Positions 1 through 11,828 of a DNA stretch of 64,000 nucleotides are shown here, in pieces. Within the stretch, counting starts at the first letter, position 1; each line of letters starts with the position of its first letter. The position numbers and the translations under genes are program-made. Source of the stretch: Paguma larvata (Eukaryota > Chordata > Mammalia > Carnivora > Viverridae). The stretch covers positions 28,614,247-28,678,246 of the forward strand of contig CM057830.1 in assembly GCA_030068075.1 (NCBI GenBank), written 5' to 3'. The notes beneath the pieces are model-generated. The model had not been told where the DNA came from. It saw only the letters and a list, made by a program, of their open reading frames with translations, and did not search any database.

Positions 1-582
1 TTACTCTCCACGTGTACATGAGATGCTTTCTTTCCCAGACTCCTGGTATCCACACCTAAATATTTTATATATCTTCCAGTTTGCACACATTATGAGTAAA
101 TTTTTTTGTATAAATTTATTTTTATATACAACTTCTTACCTACTTTTTATATCTCTATAAATACAGACTGAAACTCTATTCATAGAACCGGTGTGTAGGT
201 AGATAAAATTGTGAAAAAAATGTTATTTATTGCTATATTTCCTTTACGTTATTGACACAGAAATTGAAAATCATAAACTCAGGAGTAAAGTGATCCAAAA
301 CCATCTGAAAGCAGTGAGATCCAAATGTTTTCAAGTTGTAGAATTTTATAGCTGAATATCATCTTAGCTCTACTCCCGTCTCCTAATATTGAAAACCAAA
401 AAGTGAGGTGAGGTTACGTGAGGCTGTAAAATTTCCTTCAGATTCCTCACTTGTTATAAAAATTCTGGCATTAGAATATGTTTCCGACTTCCAGCATCAT
501 TTACATCCCCAGATCTATTGTTGGTACCCATATATAACTCTTCTGTTTTTTAATATAATCATAAAATAGACATTTAGAAGGG
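1..582. other. AT-rich intergenic DNA, unrecognised
   Basis: I see no gene, RNA or recognisable repeat in this AT-rich stretch. Short open frames here have no domain and extend into the SINE that follows. Confidence 0.4.
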
Positions 583-815
583 CCTTCGGGACACCCAGTG
601 GTTCTGTCGGTTGAGCATCCAACTCTTGATTTCGGCTCACGTCATGATCTAACTGTTCATGAAACTGAGCCCAAAATCGGCCTCTACACTGGCAGAGCAG
701 AGCTTGCTTGGGATTCTCTCCCCCCCTCTCTCTCTGCCCCTCCTCCACTCACACAGGCATGCTCTCTCCTTCTTCTCTCTCAATAAGTAAAAAACATTAA
801 AGAAAATCTTTTAAA
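583..815 (+). repeat. CAN-type tRNA-Lys-derived SINE
   Basis: The head is a degraded form of the SINE box A region (CACCCAGTGGTTCTGTCGGTTGAGC), split here by mutations. It is followed by the GTCATGATCT block, a CT-rich tract and an A-rich end. The divergence suggests an older copy. The open frame inside is a by-product of the repeat. Confidence 0.85.
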
Positions 816-1304
816 AATATGGTATAATGTACAGAAATGATCCAGGGCAGTTCGTCAGCAACACAATCATTCTAAATTCATTACTCATTACTATCTTGGA
901 AAGAGCAGTATCATTAAAGGATGTGTATAAATTGTCTCAAATGCCAAGGATTCATCTAATCCAAATGAGTCATGGGTTAGAAGATTTTTTTCTAGAAATA
1001 TCCCTGCAAAATAAGAAGCAGGCTACTCAAAGATGTGGTGCCATCAGTTCCCTACAGTTTGTAAGTCAACTCACAGAAGCACCAGGCCTAACTGCACCTA
1101 TAAAATCAGACATTCTCCAGATAACCTAAAATTCTGCTAGAACCGAACTGGTTGAGTGCACATGACTGACATTGCTACATTATTCAACAAGTATCTGATG
1201 AGACCATCTACTGTGCAACGAATGCACTTTTACACTTTGGGCTTCATTCCTCCTGGGCTTAATGCTGTCTTGAGCCACGCACCCCTATGTGTTTAGAGGG
1301 AGGA
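816..1304. other. Intergenic, unrecognised
   Basis: A 100-codon open frame at 827-1129 (plus) has no recognised domain, no splice context and no low-complexity bias. I treat it as chance. No repeat family was recognised. Confidence 0.35.
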
Positions 1305-1495
1305 TTTTGGAGGCAGGATGTCTGGGTTCCAGTCCCTGCTCTGGCATATGCTAGCTGAGCAACTCCTCTCTAATCCTCAGGGTCCTTATCTGTAAAAAAG
1401 AAAGAAGAATACCTATCTCATAAGGTTAAGGAAGGTAAAATAAGGTAACACTTGTAAATTACCTAAGCATAGTACCTAGAATGTGATGTGGCATT
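1305..1495 (+). repeat. MIR SINE
   Basis: The order of blocks matches MIR: TCTGGGTTCCAGTCCCTGCT, then GCTGAGCAACTC, CCTCAGGGTCCTTATCTGTA, ACCTATCTCATAAGGTTAAG, and a CACTTGTAAATTACCTAAGC-like end. It is an ancient mammalian tRNA-derived SINE in plus orientation. Confidence 0.75.
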
Positions 1496-3179
1496 GGAAA
1501 TATATAAACACCAAACACTGTGATTCATATTGGTTAAAATAAAACTGTAAGTCAAATACTTTGATGGTATTTAATGAGAAAACTTAAGGAGGGACAACTT
1601 TTTTTTTTTGACACAGTGCTTTTGAATATCCAGGATACAGAGCTCATGCTTAGTCCTTATTGAAAAGATAATAAAGTTGGAAAATAGTTAGGCATTGAAT
1701 ATCATAGAGGCACAAGGTATAAAGAGCATAAGATATATACTGATTTAACTATACTATAATTTAACTATAATATACTGATATATAGATTTGGGGCAAGTTT
1801 GCTGCAAATGAAAAAAAATCTTCTGTAATGTTCTGTTTGAATTTTCAGAGTTTTATTTTCAGTGCAATGTATTACTTAACCTCAAGACTATAATTACTAA
1901 GAGATTGTCGTATGTGCTTTTTAATAGAATATTTATTTGTTAGAGTATTTATTACAGGAAATAGAATTTACTCACCAAAATCGTAAAACACTAGCTCTCT
2001 GATGTGCAGTTCAATATCTATGTCTATCTTTGCTAAGTGTTGTAATGCATCTACTATAATGTGGAATTGATTTGCTTGTCCATCGGAAAGCTTTTTAATT
2101 TAAAATTTTTCCTTTCAGAACTCTTGCGAAGATAAATTTTTGACGCGGTGAAATAACACATTCACCTCTAAACAAAACAGAGATTCTTTCTTCTACGCTG
2201 AATGGTAAGTACACAAACAATGCTGACTCTGACTAGTAGCATTAGTATTTTCATTACTTATGTTCTCTCTGACCATTTGACAAGTACTCGAAGGCTGACA
2301 GAATTAAGGAGGTAGAGCCATTTGCCTTCTCTTAGGGGAAAACAAAGTTGAACACACCAGGGTTCAGGATCAAGTTAACTGTTCTGCTGCCACCTGGGCT
2401 TTTGTCCTTCCTGTAACAATTGCCTACAAATACTGAGGCCCCTCTTGGAATTTAGGGCCATGTCAGCTCTTGCTATTTCCTTTACTAAATATATACTGGT
2501 GTCTGGGCCACCTGCTGACACTTTTCCCCCAAGTCTCTATTCCTGCTGGTCTGTCTACATGTCTGAACAAGGCCTTGCACAAGATTCCCTGGGTGCTTGC
2601 CTGACTAAGAAATGACAACCAGACACTGGCTTTTGTTATATTCTGCCTGATTACATCCCACAGTGAATAAAAGTAAATGTACGATCTTGCAGTTTAAATC
2701 AGGGACCTGGGGTTGCTTTTCCCTTTAAGCATAAGGATCATCCTAGAGAATCAAGACAGAAGGGATCAGTCCAGTAACTGACGAGCCTCCAGCCTCAGGA
2801 GCAGAAAGGTAAAGAGAAATTCAACTGGTGAACTTGCTGTTTGTTTCCTTTAACCCTCACTTTTGGAAACAACCAGGGTTCAATTGTAATATGAATAAAC
2901 TATAATTAAAGAGTAAACACAGCCCAATAAATATAACAGAGAGATCATGGCTTCCGTGTCCTAATTCAGCAAATGAAGGCTAAATTACTGACACACTAAG
3001 ATTTCATCACTAGTGTTAGAGGTGAATTTCTGTTTTCCCCTAAATATTACTTCATGAAGAAACTTTATAGTTCTAATATATTTATGGAAAATGAACATAA
3101 CTTACTCATTTCTGAGCAAAATATCATAATCGGAACACAGAAAAGAATCACCTTGGCTGTTGAAGGACAAACTGAAAGC
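1496..3179. other. Intergenic, largely unrecognised
   Basis: AT-rich DNA without a coding signal. The part from about 2330 to 2780 is less AT-rich and has an LTR-like look (a GAATAAAAG near 2664), but I could not assign it to a family. No gene supported. Confidence 0.3.
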
Positions 3180-3345
3180 TAATCTATGAATTGACTCCTA
3201 GAGTCACTGCTGCTGCCCCGACTGGCTCCTAGTGTTCTGAGCGCCTGTGGCCTCAGTTCCCACAAGTCACAATACCTCTTTGGGCCTCAGTCAACCCATC
3301 TGTAAAATGACACTTTAAAAATAGGTTTCTTGAGAGACTAAAAAG
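3180..3345 (+). repeat. MIR-like fragment
   Basis: The piece CTTTGGGCCTCAGTCAACCC followed by ATCTGTAAAATGACA matches the MIR core block for cytosol-style leader (CCTCAGTTTCCTCATCTGTAAAATG type). The rest is degraded, so boundaries are approximate. Confidence 0.5.
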
Positions 3346-3349
3346 CAGA

Positions 3350-3760
3350 AACACGCGTGAAGGGTTCTGCAGGTGCCAGGTGCGCCGTGCGCGAAGTCAC
3401 CGTCACGGACCACAGGGCTGTCACACACCTGGTCTCCGAGCGTCACACCCATGTGTCACACTCTCTGCACCTTAAGCTCCAAGGCTCCAAACGCGCTCTT
3501 CCACCCTCTGCGGTCAGCGGCCCCAGATCTCATCACCCATCACGCTCCTGGTTCTTACTGGACACTCAGTTCGCGCACCGCGGTTTGCACACGCGTCTTC
3601 CTTCCCCCGAGGGTAGCGGAAGCTGCGGTCCCAGCAATCGGAAGCCATGCTCCCGAGTTGCTGAGGCTCCCAGCTCCAGTCTCACTCCTCGGCCAGTTCG
3701 CTTCCCTGACAGTCGGCCTTTGAGTAGCTCAGGGGAGGGAAGAAAAGAAGAAATTGCTGC
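3350..3760. promoter_or_regulatory. CpG-enriched patch, possible promoter relic
   Basis: CpG dinucleotides are frequent here (for example GGTGCGCCGTGCGCGAAG and TTCGCGCACCGCGG) against a strongly CpG-poor background. A 151-codon open frame (3357-3812, plus) runs through it but has no recognisable domain. Its hydrophobic C-terminal run (residues about 135-151) comes from T/G-rich sequence. It could be an unmethylated CpG patch, an LTR or a retroposed GC-rich exon. No gene is called. Confidence 0.3.
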
Positions 3761-3839
3761 ACTCTTTCTGTTGGTTTTGGTCGTGGTTTTGGCTAGGTTG
3801 AATTTGATCTGAACCGTGTGCTCCTGGAAAATAGCTACG

Positions 3840-4215
3840 GCTAAAGAAATGGATCTTCCTCCCCAACCTCGTGTGTAGGGAATGGTTTATTACAAAGAAA
3901 CCTCGTTCCCCATATAACTTAGGTAAGCCTTACACATGCTTCCCTCATTTACTTAAGACAAAACCAGACACAGACTCTCCAAAGTCCCATTCTTTATCTC
4001 ATAAACAATTAGCCAAACTGCTTGCTCCTAATGATCCAAGGAGTAAAATGCTAGCCAATCAAACTTAGGTTCTGTTTTTTTCCTTTCCCCGGGCTCCTGA
4101 CATTTGGCCCACCTCAGCCTATACAGCTGTTCTCTCACATATTCTAATAATCCCTTTCTTCCCTCTTGCAATAACTCCTTGAATAAAGTCTCTTTTTAGC
4201 TACATTCTGGATGCC
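3840..4215 (+). repeat. Possible ERV-type LTR fragment
   Basis: The order of signals is like an LTR: a CCAAT box in GCTAGCCAATCAAAC (near 4050), a pyrimidine-rich part, then GAATAAAGTCTC (polyadenylation signal, near 4180) followed by a T-rich downstream element. No target-site duplication or matching partner was found, so the call is tentative. Confidence 0.3.
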
Positions 4216-4857
4216 TTTTTTTTCCCCCAGCAATTTATAGGTTTGCTTTTTGGGAAAGGGGCGGGGCATGAAGGGTAGATGGGGAGTGGTTGAAAAACTA
4301 TTGGAAGATAGAAGCAATGAATACAATGTGTAGGTATTGTGTGTCTGTTTTCATAGACAATCTTCCTGAAGGAAATGAGAGGTTGAGTGGGTGCAAAGTC
4401 GGGAAGGCATTCCCAGAAGACTGTGAGATAGAAGCAGGCTCTGGATCTCTTAGGCCTAAATTGGGTTCCACACTCCAATCTACAATTACAGCAATCTGCC
4501 TCCTGGAAGTAAGGGATGCCTTACCCATCCCTCCTCATCCTTCACCCCCTGGGAGTCCAAGTGCAAATCTCTTTATCTTCCCGGGACTGTTCTTGATGCT
4601 GCACCCCCCCTAACCTGTGCTGTCCTAGAGCTAAGGACATGCTCCGTATTTTACATGCTTCCACAACAGACACTCTTTTGCCACTGTTTATCTAATTCAC
4701 TCTCATCTAATTTCCATTTCCCTGGGGGTCCCCTTTGGAAAAACAAAGGAGAAAAACGAGGAGGATTAAAGAAGTGTTTGTTTCTTTGTTTGTTTCTTTG
4801 AAAGGGCATTAGAAATATAAATCCTTATTTCTTCCACTCTTGATTAACCCCACGTTT
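4216..4857. other. Intergenic, unrecognised
   Basis: Several overlapping 60-107-codon open frames occur on both strands at 4144-4613. They are mutually shadowing and have no domain. No repeat family recognised. Confidence 0.35.
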
Positions 4858-5407
4858 TAGTCCTTTTCGGGCTGCTAGAACAAAATGCCAGGGACTGGAT
4901 GGCTTATAAACAACAGAGATTTATTGCTCACAGTTGTAGAAGCTGGCAGTACGAGACGGGGGTGCCCGGATTGTCTCGTGAGAGCCCTTTTTCAAGGATG
5001 CTGATTCTTCTTGTACCCTCACACTGCAGGAGCATTCAAGGTCTTTGAGGGCTCTGTCCTCATCACCTAATCATCTCCCAAAGGCCCCACATCCTTTACT
5101 TATTTATTTATTTATTCATTTATTTAAATCCAAGTTAGTTAACATATAGTGTAATAATGATTTCAGAAGTAGAATTTGGTGATTCATGACTTACATACAA
5201 ACTCGGTGCTCATCCCAACAAGTGCTCTCCTTAATACCCATCGCCCATTTAGCTCATTCCCCCACCTGACACCCCTCCAGCAACTCTCAGTTTGTTCTCT
5301 GTATTTAAGAGTTTCTATGGACAAAAGACCCACCTCCTAATACCATCGCCTTGAAGATTAGATCTCAACATATGAATTTTGAGGGGGACAAACATTCAGA
5401 CCAGAGC
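4858..5407 (-). repeat. MaLR (MST/MLT1-like) LTR, interrupted by L1
   Basis: In minus orientation this reads as the 3' half of a MaLR LTR. The plus-strand text TTTTCGGGCTGCTAGAACAA and GGCTTATAAACAACAGAGAT are the reverse complements of the classic end of these LTRs. The other part resumes at about 5322 and includes CAACATATGAATTTTGAGGG. An L1 3' fragment separates the two parts. Confidence 0.75.
5098..5322 (-). repeat. L1 3'-end fragment inserted in MaLR LTR
   Basis: The TTTATTTATTTATTTA run marks a poly(A) tail read on the minus strand. It is followed by carnivore L1 3'UTR text such as GTGCTCATCCCAACAAGTGC and CTCAGTTTGTTCTCTGTATT. It is a strongly 5'-truncated insertion that splits the older LTR around it. 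Confidence 0.75.
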
Positions 5408-6105
5408 ACCCCAGAGCTGCCAAATCAAACTGCATTTTTACCAGATCCTTACAGAATTCATACGTGCATTCACATTTTATAAGCACTGACTTAGAGCATT
5501 AACATATTAATATTATGTTCTCTATGACTGAACTATGTATAAAAGTTCAACATTTCATTGAAATAGGGAAGGTGATAATGGTTTGCATGTACTCAAGGCC
5601 AGCACATGAATTCAAGACTACGATATTCCTGTATCACATGAATTCAAGACTACGATATTCCTGTATCATCCCTTCAGTGACAACAGGACAAGGGCAGTCT
5701 GTATTGCCTCAAGAGGATGTCGTGTATGGGAATGAAGGGAAGGACTTGGATCTCATCAGCAGTGAAAGCAAAAAGGTGTGATGCTATTCTCTGCCTTCTC
5801 TGCAGAAGAGGCTGATCCTAGGCAGGAGTGTTTCCTGTCAAGTCAGCAGGAGCCAGGAGAGACTAGAAGAAATAAACCTCAGGCCAAGCTGATAAGCCAA
5901 ATTTCAGAAAATACCACAGGTATGCCCAAGGGACAGTTTTAAAAATGCCCAAGGACCCTTGGAGTTTACAATTGTATTATTTTGAAATTTAGTCTTTTCA
6001 GTTCCTTCTTACATCAAGGGCAGAATCCCATCTAAATAGACCATTTTCTATTGACAGCACAATCACATTCTATTCTTATCATTCTTTTTACTGAATTTGC
6101 ATTGT
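5408..6105. other. Intergenic with a local tandem duplication
   Basis: No gene recognised. An 88-codon open frame at 5515-5781 exists only because it spans a perfect 32-bp tandem duplication. Confidence 0.35.
5603..5666. repeat. Perfect 2 x 32-bp tandem duplication
   Basis: The unit starting CACATGAATTCAAGACTACG occurs at 5603-5634 and again, without a mismatch, at 5635-5666. Absence of any difference suggests a recent replication slippage event, or an assembly artefact. Confidence 0.95.
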
Positions 6106-6107
6106 AG

Positions 6108-6300
6108 AGACTAACACAGATGGTTCACTTACTATGCCCCAGGCGCTACAGACGAAATGTCCTATTTGATCTTCGTAGTACAGGAGGCATCAATAAAACA
6201 TCATTATTGCATTTTACAGATGAGGAAACAGACTCAAAAAAGTTTACTTGCAAGAGATTCTAGAGCTAGGTGGCAGTGAAGCAGAAACATAAATTATTAC
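6108..6300 (-). repeat. MIR-family SINE
   Basis: The plus-strand text GCCCCAGGCGCTACAGACG, ATTTTACAGATGAGGAAACA, then AAGTTTACTTGCAAG and AGAGCTAGGTGGCAGTGAAG is the reverse complement of the MIR order of blocks. A second weaker copy (GAATTATTTGAAATTTAGAT ...) may lie at 6520-6650. Confidence 0.6.
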
Positions 6301-6838
6301 AATTTATTGTATCTGACTCAAAAAATCCTGTTTTCATTATAGCATAATCCTTTACCACATATCTAAATATGACCTCATCTTCAGTTTACACAAAACATTT
6401 ACTTTTCATTTTCCTTCTCCTTATCTACATAAATAATACCAGTTTAAAGTCATATGCTATTTAACCATTATACAAAGCCTATTCATATATTTTGTTTCAT
6501 AGTACTTGTCAACATTTCCATGAAATGGTCACAAACAGTATTTACTTCCTCCATTTTAAAAATGAATTATTTGAAATTTAGATAGGTTAAGGAATTTTTA
6601 TAAATTGAGATAGCTACAAAAAAGGCAAGGTCCAGATCTGAAACTTAAAACTTCATATTTCAAATCCCTGACCCTCAAAAATGTATCACACTAACTTGAT
6701 CAATTCTGAGTGTCTCTTTGGATATTGTGGTTTCTAAGGAAAGCATCATAATTTATTTTAAAAATATATTATTGTTAGACAAACTACATACTGGGGGGGA
6801 GGGGAGACAACAGTAAAATTATGTATTATGTGTGGTGT

Positions 6839-6879
6839 CTAAAAGTGGTGTCTCCCCCAATCCGATGGGGGCCCCCAAA
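6839..6879 (-). other. ERV leader with tRNA-Pro-like primer-binding site
   Basis: Immediately past the LTR edge the minus strand reads ATTTGGGGGCCCCCATCGGA, resembling the primer-binding site complementary to tRNA-Pro of class I (gamma-like) retroviral elements. Only a few dozen internal bases remain, with no gag, pol or env frame. This is an old, non-coding relic. Confidence 0.5.
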
Positions 6880-7469
6880 TGTGGGGCGACAATTGGATGG
6901 AAGGGTCAGAACAAAGAAGACAGAAGTTTACTGAATACACCGGGAAGGAGCTGGGGGCAGGACAGCAAAGGAGAGGCTGTTTGCCAGAAGGTAGTGGGTG
7001 GGGGCTGTTTTTATTTGTATTTTTATTTTTTTAATGTTTATTTTTGAGAGAGACAGAGACAGAGTGTGAGTGGGGCAGGGGCCCAGAGAGAGGAAAACAT
7101 AGCATCTGAAGCAGGCTCCAGGCTCTAAGCTGTCGGCACACAGCTCCCGGTGAGGCTAGAACCTAGGAACCATGAGATCAAGACCTGAGCCCAAGTCAGA
7201 GGCTTAACCGACTGAGACACCCAGGTGCCCCGTGGGGGGGCTGGTTTTAAAGAGGGAAGGTGGGGAGTATGGCAACAGTTGGAATATTTCCTTTTTTGGT
7301 GACTGTGTTTAGATGTAAGTAGCCCATTGGTCAGTTAGACCCTATAGATATTTTGAGGTGTGTCGACTAACATCTATATTCAGCCAGAGGGTCGCTGTGG
7401 GCCCTGTCTCCATTCCATTGCTCAAGCCTGTTTGCCTAAAAGTGGTCTCGACACTATATTTAGCCAACA
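6880..7469 (-). repeat. ERV1-type LTR, split by a SINE
   Basis: On the minus strand it starts TGTTGGCTAAATATAGTG and ends CGCCCCACA, so it has the TG...CA termini of an LTR. It carries a CTTTAAAAC TATA-like box and a GTATTCAGTAAACTTCTG signal upstream of a T-rich stretch. A SINE inserted at about 7021-7232 interrupts it. The adjacent primer-binding-like site at 6839-6879 supports the orientation. Confidence 0.65.
7021..7232 (-). repeat. CAN-type SINE (minus) inside ERV LTR
   Basis: Reverse complement of the CAN SINE: plus-strand AATGTTTATTTTTGAGAGAG at the tail end and CCGACTGAGACACCCAGGTG at the head end. It lies inside the ERV LTR and is therefore younger. Confidence 0.9.
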
Positions 7470-7894
7470 ATGGGATGAGAGTAAGCTAGTATATTAAAAA
7501 AATATTTGAAATAAAATCTAAGGTTATTATTTCTTTATCTTCTCTGATTTTATTACTATATTCCATATGGAAAAGTAGGGAAAACATACATTACTGTGTC
7601 ATAAATGATCAGAAGGTAAATATCTAGTCAAGAACTAGAAACTGCCAGAACATGCAGACTACAGATATATCTCTCCAGGAAAAAAATTCCAGATGGAAAG
7701 TCCAAGATAAAAGAAGGGAATAAGAACAAAAAACAGTGAAATACATCTGTAGATGCACATTGACTGCATTAAAATGTATAGTGGATCTATATGTAGAATT
7801 AAATGCATGGCAGTGATAATTTGTAAATTGAAATGGGATAAAATAAAGCGGATTAAATTCCTTGCATTATTTGGGAGGAAAGTAAGTTGTTGAT
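7470..7894. other. Intergenic AT-rich DNA
   Basis: Nothing recognised. Confidence 0.4.
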
Positions 7895-8085
7895 TGTTCT
7901 TTTTTTAAATCAACTTTATTGTGAAATGCAATGCACATATAGAAAGTCCATAGAACATAAATGCATAGTTTAATGGAAAACTGAAATACCGGTGTATCCA
8001 TCCCATCTCTTTACCAAGCCCAACCTCCTGTCCCTCCCATACAGCAGTAAAGCTTATTCTGTGTTGTATAAATGCCTGACAATTA
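7895..8085 (-). repeat. L1-type 3' fragment
   Basis: The plus-strand text TTTTTTTAAATCAACTTTAT followed by TGTGAAATGCAATGCACATA resembles the reverse complement of an old L1 3'UTR. It is short and diverged. Confidence 0.45.
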
Positions 8086-8179
8086 GCTTTCTTGATTGTA
8101 ATGTAAGTGCCTGACATTAAGCTTTTGATTGCTGAAGCATCCACTCCAAAATACTTGCATCTCAAGTAAAAGCATTACC

Positions 8180-8620
8180 AGCTATGCAACTAGGCAACTA
8201 GACAAAAGCCAGGCCACCCTACTCCTGAAGTTACTCTTTTAGAAAGCCCTGGTGAATTTAGATAGCTGAAATTTTGAGTGACCCTGCCTTTCCCTTCCCA
8301 GGTTTTTACTCCCACTCTTATGTTTTAAATTCACCAAGAAAGAGCGTACCTGTAGAAAACAAGGCGTGCCATTCTCAACCCAGTTCAGGCAGAACCTCAG
8401 GCCTGCACTCGCCGCCCTCTTGTCATCAGCCCTGCAACCTTGCTGTATGGCCCAGGGAAATGCTGTTTACACTCCAGAACTAGTGAGTAATAAACCGTAT
8501 TTTTGCAAAATTACCTGATGACTGTTGTTGAGATGCATCTTGCAATCAGTGCTGGTCCAGCTACAACATTGGGGAAATGTCTCTGGGGACTTACGAGTAG
8601 TACGTACCCAGGTGAGTGCC
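8180..8620 (+). repeat. Possible LTR fragment
   Basis: GC-richer than its surroundings, with AGTGAGTAATAAACCGTATT (AATAAA at about 8489) followed by T-rich and GT-rich sequence, as at an LTR R/U5 boundary. The 69-codon frame at 8274-8483 has no domain. Family not recognised. Confidence 0.25.
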
Positions 8621-8827
8621 CCCATGCATTCCTAGCTTATAGCATCACTATGGATAGGCTGAGACCAGCACAAAACATCTTATTATGACAATCACTCCCT
8701 TCTTTTTTGTTACTATAATAATTAAGTACAATGACTTTATGATCAACATTTGTAAATATTCTATGTTAATGAAAATAATGTGTACTGTGCAGTCGTTGGG
8801 TGAAGTGATTTATAAACATGCACATGC

Positions 8828-8830
8828 GTG

Positions 8831-8863
<33 letters not shown>
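8828..8863. repeat. (CA)n microsatellite
   Basis: A GCGCGC start followed by about 15 uninterrupted CA units. Short open frames ending in HTHTHT repeats are artefacts of it. Confidence 0.97.
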
Positions 8864-9008
8864 CCATTAGGCTATATTTCTTCCTGGTATTCAAATTCAA
8901 ATCTCCTATATTTTGATTTTTTGTGTGATTGTTACCAAGAGTAATATGTTAAAATCTACAATGACTGTAGGGATTATCTACCACTTGTCATAATTTTGAG
9001 TATCTTGC

Positions 9009-9010
<2 letters not shown>

Positions 9011-9054
<44 letters not shown>
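9011..9054. repeat. (GT)n microsatellite
   Basis: About 21 GT units. It lies only about 150 bp from a (CA)n tract on the same strand, so the two could form an inverted-repeat pair in single-stranded DNA. Confidence 0.97.
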
Positions 9055-9055
<1 letters not shown>

Positions 9056-9535
9056 GAGGCTATGGTATTATTTAATCTTCCGGATGAATCCTTTATCTTT
9101 ATGAACGCTCTGTCTCTCATAATGCTTTTTTGCCTTAGAAAATCTATAGTAGGGCTGTTTAGGGCTCTATATAATTCATTGTTTTTCTTTCTCTTTTTTC
9201 TCCCATTCTTCCGAGTACAATGATGATGATTTTCCTGCATCCTCTGGGAATAATTTTAGTTCTGGTTTTGTCTAATACTAAGAATGCAGTCCTTTTGAAT
9301 CATAGACTACCCCTCCCCTTGCCCAAGTAGGCCTTGACTCTTGACTTCTGTACCCCTCCTTTCTACTTTCCCTCAACTTAAGCCAGAGAATCTCATTCCC
9401 CAAATGAAGGCAGCACAAAATCTCTCCAGGTTGAGAAGGCAGTGAGGCAGGACTAAGCTCTCTGGGTTCTCACTTCACAGTAAAACCTGGCCTGGAATTT
9501 TTCCATCATCTTACCTGCTCTTTAGTGCTTTTAAT
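9055..9535. other. Intergenic, unrecognised
   Basis: No gene or repeat recognised. Confidence 0.4.
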
Positions 9536-9756
9536 TTTTTTTTAATTTTTTTAACGTTTATTTATTTTTGAGAGACAGAGAGACAGTGCATGAGCAGGGG
9601 AAGGGAAGAGAGAGAGGGAGACACAGAATCCAAAGCAGGCTTCAGGCTCTGAGCTGTCAGCACAGTGCCCGACACGGGGCTGGAACCCACAGACCATGAG
9701 ATCATGACCTGAGCCAAAGTCGGCCGCTCAACCGACTGAGCCACCCAGGCACCCCT
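9536..9756 (-). repeat. CAN-type SINE
   Basis: Minus orientation: AACGTTTATTTATTTTTGAG at the tail and CGACTGAGCCACCCAGGCAC at the head, close to the consensus, so a relatively young copy. The 60-codon frame MAQSVERPTLAQVMISWSVG is the familiar translation of this repeat, not a gene. Confidence 0.93.
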
Positions 9757-10924
9757 CTTTAGTGTTTTTAAAGTGATGTTTTATAAATTTTAGCCAATGT
9801 GTTTTTTTAGTGGGAGAGTTCATCTAAATAATTTAGCCCACCTTAACCTGAAGCCAAAATTCAACAAATACAGCATTTTAGCACAAAACAAAAAAGTTAA
9901 CTGCATTTCCAAAGAATTTCACAATTCTAATATAATATTATTGCTATCCAAAGCTTCTGACTGTAAGAGGTGAGCTGCTTGAAAAAAATGTTTATTGAGT
10001 TCCAGGAGCTCTGCTTCGAATGCTAAGAGGTGAGAGACCTAAAGCAATGAGCACAGGTTTGAAGAAACAATGGTGAGAGTTGGTCTTCTCTACTCCCAAG
10101 AATGCAGCTCAGTGGAAAAGAAGAGAGGACTGGGAGGGCAAAGAAATATTAATTGACACAGGTCCTGAAGAGAGGGAATCTGCTAAGTAGAGCCAAAGAG
10201 TTCCCAATTTATGACAAGACAGGATCACAGACATGATTAATGCCCACTGCCATTTGGAACTCCAAGAGACCAACATGCCAACGTCTGCAGCCTCACTGTA
10301 GAAACGGCCACAGGGAAAGAGTAATCGTAAAGAAATTCTGCCCCACGTAGCTTACATCCCCAGATTTTCTGCAGTATAGTTGGCTGCCTGATAATGAGGT
10401 AGATTTTGAACATCCAGAGATTCCTAGTGTCTATGAAAGGAGACAGGTTGAGGAAGGCTCAGTGGATTCGAAGGGATTCGGTGTTTTAGATAAGGAGGAT
10501 GAAATAAATCTTTTGTAGTTCTGGCATCAGAGATCAGGTCAGAGAGCGGACATCAGCACGAGGAGTTGATGACAGTCAGAGGTAGCTCAGCAGAGGCAGA
10601 AAGTAGGCAGAAAGTGGCTGTGGACCAACACAAACCCTAATGTGACAACATAAAATACCCCACAAACCACAGTATATGCTGCCCAGAGAAAAACAAATGG
10701 TGAAGATGAAAATCCAGAATTTCCTTCCTAGATAATACTGAGAAAAGCCTGGAAATCACCGAGTTTTCTGTAAATGTTCAAATTTATGCATCCTTTGCTC
10801 GGCAAATTGGAAAATAGAGAGTAAAATTTGGTACTTCCACTGGTAGCACAAGTTCCATTTCTGCGCATCAAGTGTTACAATTGTGCAGTTGTAATACCGT
10901 AAGTGGGGGCTGATCTGAGATTCC
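9757..10924. other. Intergenic, unrecognised
   Basis: Nothing that I can assign. Open frames are below 100 codons and lack domains. Confidence 0.4.
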
Positions 10925-11828
10925 AAGGGTTTTTCATTTTTATTGATGTGAGAATTACGTGACCTAAAAGTAATGGTTTTAAAGTGAACATTTAAGTGAT
11001 ATTTAATATATTCACAATGTCGTGTAACTACCATCTCATTCAACTTTCAAGATCTTTTAATCCTCCCATAAGGTAACTCTGTAGCCCATTCAGCAGTTGC
11101 TTAACATTGCCCTTAATCACCAGCCCCTGGCCACCACCAATCTGCTTCTGTCTCTATGGATATGCCTATTCTGAATTTTTCATGTAAATAGAATCATACA
11201 ATATGTGACCTTTTGTGCCTGGCTTCTTTCATTTAGCACAATGTTTTTGAGGTTCGTCTGTGTTGTAGCATGTATTGTATCAGTACTTTTTTATGGCTGA
11301 ATAATATTCCATTGTATGTATATTTGTTAATCCATTCATCTGCTGATACACACTTGAGCTGTTTCCACATTTGGTTATTGTGAATGTGTAAATTGAACAT
11401 GTAGATACGTGTATTTGTTTGAGTACTTGCTTTCAGTTCTCTTGGATTATACAAATGCCGAGGAGAGGGATTGTTAGGTATATGGCAATTCTATGTTTAA
11501 CTTTTTGAAGGACGGTTTTCTACAGTGCAGAGCTATTTTACATTGTTGCCAGTGATATACAAAGGGTTCCAATTTCTCCACATACGTGCCAATACTTGTT
11601 ACTTTCTGTTTTGTTGATTATAGCCATCCTAATGCATGTGAAGTGGTACCTCATTGTCATGTCATTTGCACTGCTCTAGTGACTAAAGATGTTGAGCATC
11701 TTTCCATGTGTTCTCCATTTTTATATCTTAGAAGAAATGTCTATTCAAGCTTCAGCCATTTTTTAATTAGATGGTTGAGTTTTAAGAATTTTTGATGTAT
11801 TCTGAATACTAGACTCCTATCAGATATA

